Source: Treponema sp. UBA1240
GTDB taxonomy: Bacteria > Spirochaetota > Spirochaetia > Treponematales > Treponemataceae
Direction: 5' to 3'
Length of the DNA: 8,497 bases
Assembly: GCA_002308875.1 (NCBI GenBank)
Contig: DBWK01000019.1
Location: 1-8,497, forward strand
Position numbers and translations under genes: made by a program. The notes below the pieces were generated by a model, which worked only from the letters and a program-made list of their open reading frames with translations, was not told the DNA's origin and made no database searches. This document shows, one piece after another, positions 1 to 4,370 of this stretch (position 1 is the stretch's first letter; each line of letters begins with the position of its first letter).

Positions 1-29
1 CTGTTCCGCACAACGGCTCTTTTTTTTCC
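1..29 (+). terminator. Probable 3' half of an upstream gene's intrinsic terminator
   Basis: The sequence ACAACGGCTC runs directly into eight T residues (20-27), the usual end of a rho-independent terminator. The matching 5' arm (expected AGCCGTTGT-like) would lie before the window, and only a 3-bp CCG/CGG pairing exists inside it. It is read as the end of an upstream gene not in view. Without the upstream sequence this stays tentative. Confidence 0.35.
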
Positions 30-46
30 TTTTAAAACAGAAAATA

Positions 47-62
47 GTTAGTTGCATTTAAC
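47..62. promoter_or_regulatory. Operator-like palindrome, copy 1 upstream of feoA
   Basis: GTTAGT-TGCA-TTTAAC fits the repeated GTTAGT-N4-ACTAAC pattern: the left arm is perfect and the right arm matches at 4 of 6 positions. It overlaps the candidate -35 hexamer of feoA (52-57). It is the weakest of the three copies here. The TTAG/CTAA half-sites recall those of DtxR-family metalloregulators, but regulator identity is inference. Confidence 0.5.
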
Positions 63-80
63 TTTTCTTTGTGATATGTT
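52..80 (+). promoter_or_regulatory. Candidate sigma-70 promoter of the feoAB operon
   Basis: TTGCAT (52-57) and TATGTT (75-80) are separated by 17 bp, and a TG lies one base before the -10 (72-73), giving an extended -10. The -35 is poor (3 of 6), so activity would lean on the extended -10. The start point would fall near 87, inside the second palindrome. That placement makes repression by a protein bound at 47-62 and 78-93 plausible. The leader before feoA would be about 43 nt. Confidence 0.45.
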
Positions 81-93
81 AGTTTGTAATAAC
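78..93. promoter_or_regulatory. Operator-like palindrome, copy 2 upstream of feoA
   Basis: GTTAGT-TTGT-AATAAC matches GTTAGT-N4-ACTAAC at 11 of 12 arm positions. It overlaps the last bases of the candidate -10 and the predicted start point. Its centre is 31 bp from copy 1 and 19 bp from copy 3. Confidence 0.6.
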
Positions 94-96
94 TGT

Positions 97-112
97 GTTA
101 GCTAAGACTAAT
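97..112. promoter_or_regulatory. Operator-like palindrome, copy 3 upstream of feoA
   Basis: GTTAGC-TAAG-ACTAAT matches GTTAGT-N4-ACTAAC at 10 of 12 arm positions. It ends a few bases before the feoA ribosome binding site (GAGG at 119-122), so it lies in the presumed leader. Together with copies 1 and 2 it forms a tandem array on one promoter. Confidence 0.55.
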
Positions 113-129
113 AATATTGAGGTAAGAAA

Positions 130-357
130 ATGAAGAAACTATCAGAACTTAAAAAGGACTCAAGCGGTGTGATTGCCGCCGTGAACGGTGATGCACGGTT
201 TGTTGGCAGAATCACTTCCATCGGGCTTACACCCGGCTGCCGCCTGACTGTAATCAAAAATGAAAAACGCCGTCCTTTGCTTGTGTATTCGCGTGATACA
301 ATGATTGCGCTGAATCGCAAAGAATGTGACTGGATTGATGTTGAGGAAGCTGTATGA
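130..357 (+). CDS. feoA: FeoA, small SH3-like ferrous iron transport protein
   Basis: FeoA is a small cytoplasmic protein of the Feo Fe(II) uptake system, thought to act on FeoB through an SH3-like beta barrel. The 75-residue product has the family pattern: an N-terminal L-x-E-L segment, a conserved G near residue 13, an R-x-x-x-I-G-L-x-P-G stretch with GLTPG at residues 32-36, and a C-terminal strand ending in a hydrophobic-acidic pattern. Length is normal for stand-alone FeoA (about 75-85). The ATG start is supported by GAGG at 119-122, seven bases upstream. The stop overlaps the feoB start (ATGA, 354-357), which implies translational coupling. Three operator-like palindromes lie just upstream. 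Confidence 0.93.
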   Translation: MKKLSELKKDSSGVIAAVNGDARFVGRITSIGLTPGCRLTVIKNEKRRPLLVYSRDTMIALNRKECDWIDVEEAV

Positions 358-2402
358 GTAACAAAAACGAAACGGTAATCGCACTGCTCGGCCAGCCGAA
401 TTCGGGCAAATCAACACTGTTCAATGCTCTTACAGGATTAAAACAGCATGTAGGAAACTGGCCTGGAAAAACAGTTGAAAAGAAGGAAGGAAACTTTGAA
501 CATAATGGCAAAAAGTATCTTGTTGCTGACCTTCCCGGTACATACAGCCTTTCGGCAAACTCTGACGAAGAAATCATCACGCGCGACTACATAGCGAGCG
601 GAAAAGCGGATGTTGTTTGTATTCTTGCGGACAGCTCCCAGTTGGAACGCAGCCTTTATATGCTTGCCGACTTTGCCGGAATTACGGTCCCATGTTTTCT
701 TCTTTTAAACATGAGCGACGTAGCGGCGGAGCAGGGTAAAAAAATTGATGCCGCTGCGCTTGAAAAAAAACTCCAAATCCCGGTAGTGCTTTTTTCCGCA
801 CCGGAAGTAAAAAAATATGATGCATTTTATGCCGCGCTGGAACGTGCTGTAAGTCAGAAAACTTCACTTGATGCTTCTGTGCTTGACGAAAAATACGGTA
901 CAATCGACGCATACACAAAAATAAAGCCGCTTGTTCCGGCAACCGTTATTCCAGGATATTCCGAAGTTTGGCTCGCTGCAAAAGCAGTAGAAGGTGATGC
1001 CCCTGTAACGGCAAAAATAAAAGCTGCACTTGGAACAAAATCAGAAAAACGTGCTGCGTTTGAATCAGCCGTATTGAGTGTGAATGGTGAGAGTGCCAAA
1101 CAAAAAGGTGTACTCCTTACCGGCGAAAAAAAGTTTGCCTGGATAGACAGTCTTTTGGAAGGTACTGTTTCGTCCGAAAAGAAGACTGCAAAGCTCGGCA
1201 AATTTGACCGGCTCATAACACATCGTGTTTGGGGAAAGCCTGTTGTAGTTCTTACGGTTTTGTTCGGGCTTATTGCTTCCTTTATACCGGCACTGCCTTT
1301 TATGGGCATTGGTGCCGCGGTTGGTGCTCTTGTTAATCCTGTTACTTCTGCTCTTGCTGGTGCAGGCTGTCCTGCATTTATTACGGCAATTATCTGCGAT
1401 GTTCTCATTAACTCACTGAGCTTTATCCTTAAGATGCTCGGCTTTGTATTCGGGGTAACGCTTGTATTCGGTTTGCTTGAAGAAGTTGGTGTTATGGCAC
1501 GAATTTCCTACGTATTTGACAACACTATGTCAAAGCTTGGATTGCAGGGAAAATCGGTCATGCCTTTCTTGGTAAGTTTTGGTTGTACAATGGGTGGGGC
1601 TGCCGGTGCACGCGTAATTGATAACTGGGGACAGAAAGTTCTCACTATCGCGCTTGCATGGGCAATTCCCTGCGGTGCAGCCTGGGCTGTTGTTCCGATG
1701 CTTTCCACTGTATGGTTCGGAGCCGGTGCGCCTCTGGTAATTGTTGCAGTACTTGCGGTTATGATTCTTCATATGTGGATTACTTCAAAAGTGTTCGGTC
1801 GCTCACTCGTTAAAAAGGAAGACCGCTGCGGAATGATTATGGAGCTTCCTCCTTATCACAAACCGCGTTGGGGAAGCCTTTTCCGTTATGTTCTCGGACG
1901 TACTAAGGATACCTTCTTACGTGTCCTCAAAGTAATTCTTATTGTTTCGTTTGTTTTCTGGCTTCTTACGTTCACAACTTCAGGCAAAATGGATAATTCC
2001 ATACTGTTCAAGTTTGGCCAGGCGATTGAACCGGTAACAAAAATCTTCGGTCTCGGCTGGAAGACTTTTATGGCGTTCATCGTTTCTTCTTTAGGTAAGG
2101 AAGGTGCAATCGGAGTATTGAGCACAATCTTTACAGACCACAGTATGCTCACTGTTGGTGGTACGGTTGCCGGCGGAGCTGTTGCAAACATCAATGAACT
2201 TCTTGTTGCAAACGTTGCCAAACCCGAAGCTCTTGCATTTATCTTTGCGATTACGTTCAATATGCCTTGTATTGTTGCGCTCGCTGCAACCTATCAGGAA
2301 ACACACTCCGCCAAGTGGACTGCGATTATCGCCTTGTATTACACAATCGGTGCACTGTTGATTGCGTGTGTCGCATACCACATTGGTCTCTTGATTTGGT
2401 AA
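354..2402 (+). CDS. feoB: FeoB, GTPase-coupled ferrous iron transporter (divergent core)
   Basis: FeoB is the inner-membrane Fe(II) permease with a cytosolic N-terminal G-protein domain. The 682-residue product shows G1 GQPNSGKST (13-21), a G2 region VGNWPGKT with T40, G3 DLPG (59-62), G4 NMSD (119-122) and a G5-like SA (148-149). A linker and helical region run to about residue 290, followed by a polytopic membrane domain to the C-terminus. Family cysteines in the core are kept: C411 in the first gate-like segment, C440 in the second and C639 in the late M-P-C segment. The text around them departs from the classical gates: GCTMGGAAGAR replaces the usual G-C-N-V-P-A pattern, and IPCGAAWAVVP replaces the usual S-C-x-A-R-L-P pattern. 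From memory this resembles a FeoB subgroup of anaerobic Firmicutes. Fe(II) is the likely substrate given feoA and the accessory genes, but Mn(II) is possible because some FeoB variants are reported to move it. Confidence 0.93.
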   Translation: MSNKNETVIALLGQPNSGKSTLFNALTGLKQHVGNWPGKTVEKKEGNFEHNGKKYLVADLPGTYSLSANSDEEIITRDYIASGKADVVCILADSSQLERSLYMLADFAGITVPCFLLLNMSDVAAEQGKKIDAAALEKKLQIPVVLFSAPEVKKYDAFYAALERAVSQKTSLDASVLDEKYGTIDAYTKIKPLVPATVIPGYSEVWLAAKAVEGDAPVTAKIKAALGTKSEKRAAFESAVLSVNGESAKQKGVLLTGEKKFAWIDSLLEGTVSSEKKTAKLGKFDRLITHRVWGKPVVVLTVLFGLIASFIPALPFMGIGAAVGALVNPVTSALAGAGCPAFITAIICDVLINSLSFILKMLGFVFGVTLVFGLLEEVGVMARISYVFDNTMSKLGLQGKSVMPFLVSFGCTMGGAAGARVIDNWGQKVLTIALAWAIPCGAAWAVVPMLSTVWFGAGAPLVIVAVLAVMILHMWITSKVFGRSLVKKEDRCGMIMELPPYHKPRWGSLFRYVLGRTKDTFLRVLKVILIVSFVFWLLTFTTSGKMDNSILFKFGQAIEPVTKIFGLGWKTFMAFIVSSLGKEGAIGVLSTIFTDHSMLTVGGTVAGGAVANINELLVANVAKPEALAFIFAITFNMPCIVALAATYQETHSAKWTAIIALYYTIGALLIACVAYHIGLLIW

Positions 2403-2416
2403 TATAGTGTCGTATT

Positions 2417-2755
2417 ATGGAAGAACTTCTAAAACTTCTGTCAGATGGTCGTTCCCGCACGGTTCAAATGCTCGCCGCAGAGTTATGTACCAGTGCGGAC
2501 GACGTTCTGCGTAAGATTGATTTTTTGGAACGTACAGGTGTTATCCGCCGTGTTGCAACTTCGTATCCCAAGGGAGAAACATTGCTCACGGCAGGGCGCT
2601 CTAATTCCGCTCCAACTCCGGCTTGTCCGGCGGGCAGCTGCACATCTTGTTCCGGCTGCTCGCACGGTGGTGCAGGCGGCGCAAAAGCCTGTACCGCCTG
2701 TATGCCGGAAGGCGGTTTTAAGAACATGGGCATCATGTGGGAAGTCGTAAAATAA
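2417..2755 (+). CDS. FeoC-like winged-helix protein with a C-terminal cysteine cluster
   Basis: Residues 1-47 have the pattern of a small winged helix (helix-turn-helix around residues 13-40), as in FeoC, the third Feo protein of enterobacteria. A flexible S/T/P/A linker follows, then cysteines at 70, 75, 78, 81, 92 and 95. The spacing C-x4-C-x2-C at 70-78 is the same as in the start of the FeoC cluster; a later C-x2-C and the tail MPEGGFKNMG (96-105) are additional. C24 lies in the winged helix. It could bind an Fe-S cluster or Fe(II) and act on FeoB or as a regulator; none of this is shown by sequence alone. At 112 residues it is longer than enterobacterial FeoC (about 80). The gene starts 14 bases after feoB with no clear Shine-Dalgarno sequence, suggesting coupling to feoB translation. 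Confidence 0.8.
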   Translation: MEELLKLLSDGRSRTVQMLAAELCTSADDVLRKIDFLERTGVIRRVATSYPKGETLLTAGRSNSAPTPACPAGSCTSCSGCSHGGAGGAKACTACMPEGGFKNMGIMWEVVK

Positions 2756-2771
2756 CTACAAGGAGAAAAGA

Positions 2772-3149
2772 ATGGGAACAACTGTAATAATTCTGATTTT
2801 AATTGTAATAATCGTTTTGGCTCTTGGCAGCATAAAAAAGCGCCTTAAATACGGTTCTTCCTGTTGTGGTACGCATGATGCGCCGCCCGCAAAAATCCGC
2901 GTGCGCGACAAAAATCCCAAACATTATCCTCACACATACACACTCTCCGTAGATGGTATGCACTGTGCAAACTGCGCCCGCCGCGTTAAAAACGCTCTCA
3001 ATGCAAAAGAGGGTGTTTGGGCTGTTGTCAGTTTGGAAAAAAAGTCCGTACTCGTCCGTTCAAAAAATCCATTGGACGAGGCGGAACTTTCTCGTGCAGT
3101 AGCATCGGCGGGTTATACAGTCATTGAATTTTCCGATTTAGAAGAATAG
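2772..3149 (+). CDS. Membrane-anchored FeoB-associated-type protein fused to an HMA metal-binding domain
   Basis: The 125-residue product starts with one hydrophobic helix (residues 4-19), a basic stop (KKR, 22-24) and a short GSSCCG motif (28-33). This is the layout of the small FeoB-associated cysteine-rich membrane proteins of gut anaerobes. After a charged linker, residues 56-122 form a heavy-metal-associated domain with the metal-binding GMHCANC motif (62-68) and the later A-x-x-x-A-G-Y-T segment typical of the fold. HMA domains usually carry Cu(I) or other soft metals, so the site beside an Fe(II) transporter is notable. By the positive-inside rule the HMA domain should be cytosolic. 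The start has a strong AAGGAG (2760-2765), and the gene lies 16 bases after the FeoC-like gene. It may help metal handling at FeoB, or control copper interference; both are inference. Confidence 0.8.
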   Translation: MGTTVIILILIVIIVLALGSIKKRLKYGSSCCGTHDAPPAKIRVRDKNPKHYPHTYTLSVDGMHCANCARRVKNALNAKEGVWAVVSLEKKSVLVRSKNPLDEAELSRAVASAGYTVIEFSDLEE

Positions 3150-3151
3150 TA

Positions 3152-3167
3152 ATTAGTATTGACTAAC
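3152..3167. promoter_or_regulatory. Operator-like palindrome, copy 1 upstream of the DUF3793 gene
   Basis: ATTAGT-ATTG-ACTAAC has perfect 5-bp inner arms, TTAGT and ACTAA, separated by four bases. It is the same element as upstream of feoA. It overlaps the candidate -35 hexamer TTGACT (3159-3164), so a bound protein should block RNA polymerase. Confidence 0.65.
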
Positions 3168-3187
3168 TTTTGCTAATAGTATATCTT
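3159..3187 (+). promoter_or_regulatory. Candidate sigma-70 promoter of the DUF3793-flavodoxin unit
   Basis: TTGACT (3159-3164, 5 of 6) and TATCTT (3182-3187, 4 of 6) are separated by exactly 17 bp. The predicted start point is near 3194. One palindrome covers the -35 and the other begins just after the start point. No terminator hairpin is visible between the HMA gene and here, so read-through from the feo unit may also occur. Confidence 0.5.
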
Positions 3188-3196
3188 GTTGTTGTG

Positions 3197-3212
3197 GTTA
3201 GTTAATACTAAC
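3197..3212. promoter_or_regulatory. Operator-like palindrome, copy 2 upstream of the DUF3793 gene (perfect copy)
   Basis: GTTAGT-TAAT-ACTAAC is the best copy in the window, with perfect 6-bp arms. It sits immediately downstream of the predicted start point and before the AGGAA ribosome binding sequence (3225-3229). Its centre is 45 bp from copy 1. With the feoA copies it defines the consensus GTTAGT-N4-ACTAAC. Confidence 0.7.
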
Positions 3213-3236
3213 AAATAACGAAACAGGAACTATTAA

Positions 3237-3812
3237 ATGAGCTTTGACCAGATAGTAATTCATTTTGCTTCGCCTACAGTCTGCGGAATAAAACCTGCAA
3301 ATCTGTTCAGTGTGAGGACAAAAGTCTTTTCAGCATCCGCTTATAAAAAATGGAAGAAGCTCTTTGCAAAACACGGCATTAATACTATAAAAGTTCGCTC
3401 CTCCCGCGGTTCCGTCTTGATTCTTGTTTATAATGTCTCCTGGCTACGAGAACTTTTGGCGGATTATTCAGTGCAGGCGTATTTTAACACAAAGGGTTAT
3501 GCCGTGTGCCTGAATGATGTGCGTAAATTTATAAAACAGCTTATGTGGCGCGTAAAAAACGCAGAAAAGTTTCCGCATGAAGTGGGCATTATACTGGGCT
3601 ATCCTGTTCATGATGTAATTGAGTTTGAAAAACACGGCGGTCGGAACTGCAAATACTGCGGCTGCTGGAAAACCTATTCCGATGTGGATAATGCAAAAGC
3701 CTGTCAGTGCAGGTTCAGAGCGTGCAGTTGTATGTGTGTAAAATGGTTCGATGAAGGATATTCTCTTTCCGGAATCATAGAAAAATATAAAAAAGCTGTT
3801 GAAGCGGCATAA
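3237..3812 (+). CDS. DUF3793 family protein with an eight-cysteine cluster
   Basis: The 191-residue soluble protein matches what I know of DUF3793, a family of unknown function common in anaerobes and often found beside flavodoxin or feo genes. Recognisable segments are CGIKPANLF (16-24), a central L-V-Y-N strand and helix (63-75), F-N-T-K-G-Y (83-88), FPHEVGIILGYP (112-123) and C-W-K-T-Y-S-D (143-149). Unusual is the C-terminal third, with cysteines at 138, 141, 143, 156, 158, 163, 165 and 167, enough for a metal or Fe-S site. The start is supported by AGGAA at 3225-3229. The gene stands 14 bases before the flavodoxin gene and behind two operator-like palindromes, so it is probably induced with the iron genes. 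Function is unknown; a role in iron-limitation redox metabolism is inference from context. Confidence 0.85.
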   Translation: MSFDQIVIHFASPTVCGIKPANLFSVRTKVFSASAYKKWKKLFAKHGINTIKVRSSRGSVLILVYNVSWLRELLADYSVQAYFNTKGYAVCLNDVRKFIKQLMWRVKNAEKFPHEVGIILGYPVHDVIEFEKHGGRNCKYCGCWKTYSDVDNAKACQCRFRACSCMCVKWFDEGYSLSGIIEKYKKAVEAA

Positions 3813-3826
3813 AAGAGAGGTTTTAA

Positions 3827-4246
3827 ATGAAAGTAGCTGTAATTTATGCAAGTACTACTGGTAATACGGAAGCAATGGCAAATGCTGTTTGCGAAGCATT
3901 AAAAGGAACCGGTGCGGATGTGATTTTTGGTACGGCGGACAGTGCCGACAAAGCGGCTGTTAGTAGCTGTGACGTAATTCTGCTCGGCAGCCCTGCGATG
4001 GGTGCTGAGGTTCTTGAAGATACTATGGAAGAATTCTACACAGGAATTGAAAATTCTTTGAGCGGAAAGAAAGTAGGTATCTTTGGTTCATGCGACTGGG
4101 GCGACGGACAGTGGCTCCGTGACTGGAAAGACCGCCTTGAAGGTACAGGCGCAACAGTTGTCGGTGAACCTCTTGTTGTTCACCTTACTCCAGGAGATGA
4201 AGAAATTGAACAGTGCAAGGCTTGGGCAGCTGCTGTTATAAAATAG
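3827..4246 (+). CDS. Short-chain flavodoxin (clostridial type)
   Basis: Flavodoxin is a cytosolic FMN electron carrier that commonly replaces ferredoxin under iron limitation. The 139-residue product carries the FMN phosphate loop STTGNT (9-14), the first flavin-flanking loop GSPAMGAEVLED (54-65) and the second loop GSCDWGDGQW (87-96) with W91 placed to stack on the flavin. These loops match the clostridial and Megasphaera short-chain flavodoxins. C89 sits where those proteins, as I recall, usually have a tyrosine, next to the flavin. There is no long-chain insertion. The ribosome binding sequence GAGAGG (3815-3820) lies six bases before the ATG. The gene is the last of its unit, just before a strong terminator, and shares the operator-controlled promoter of the DUF3793 gene, as expected for an iron-starvation gene. 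Confidence 0.93.
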   Translation: MKVAVIYASTTGNTEAMANAVCEALKGTGADVIFGTADSADKAAVSSCDVILLGSPAMGAEVLEDTMEEFYTGIENSLSGKKVGIFGSCDWGDGQWLRDWKDRLEGTGATVVGEPLVVHLTPGDEEIEQCKAWAAAVIK

Positions 4247-4270
4247 GTTTTCATAAAACACATACCTTGA

Positions 4271-4302
4271 GGGCGTTCGGTTTATTCCGAACGTCCTTTT
4301 TT
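4271..4302 (+). terminator. Intrinsic terminator after the flavodoxin gene
   Basis: A 10-bp stem, GGGCGTTCGG (4271-4280) with CCGAACGTCC (4287-4296), has one G-U pair and a six-base TTTATT loop, followed by six T residues (4297-4302). It ends the iron unit 24 bases after the flavodoxin stop. The reverse strand has no T tract after the hairpin, so it should not serve the convergent receptor gene efficiently. The rest of the 4247-4370 gap shows only a weak 5-bp hairpin candidate for the other strand. Confidence 0.9.
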
Positions 4303-4370
4303 ATAAAGGCTTTGTGTTTATTATGATCTGAACAAAAATATATCAAATGAAAAGGATTGCCGGTTGTTGA

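Noticed and set aside
85..117. Second promoter reading before feoA (TTGTAA with TAATAT)
   Set aside because: It would place the start point at or past the ribosome binding site of feoA.
854..1408. Long - strand open frame of about 184 codons inside feoB
   Set aside because: It lies wholly within the well-supported feoB gene, has low-complexity S/A/T/P-rich translation and no recognisable domain. It is a shadow frame.
1886..2260. - strand open frame of about 124 codons over the 3' half of feoB
   Set aside because: Antisense to the conserved FeoB membrane core, with no family resemblance and no convincing ribosome binding site.
2445..2750. + strand frame overlapping the FeoC-like gene in another phase
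   Set aside because: The frame starting at 2417 has the winged-helix and ordered cysteine spacing, whereas this one reads as Val/Arg/Ala-rich noise.
3172..3178. Extra GCTAAT half-site between the two palindromes
   Set aside because: Only one arm is present; the partner position four bases upstream reads CTAAC, not TTAGT, so it is not counted as a sixth operator.
3468..3851. - strand open frame of about 127 codons over the DUF3793 gene
   Set aside because: It overlaps a gene with clear family motifs and extends into the flavodoxin start; the translation shows no domain.
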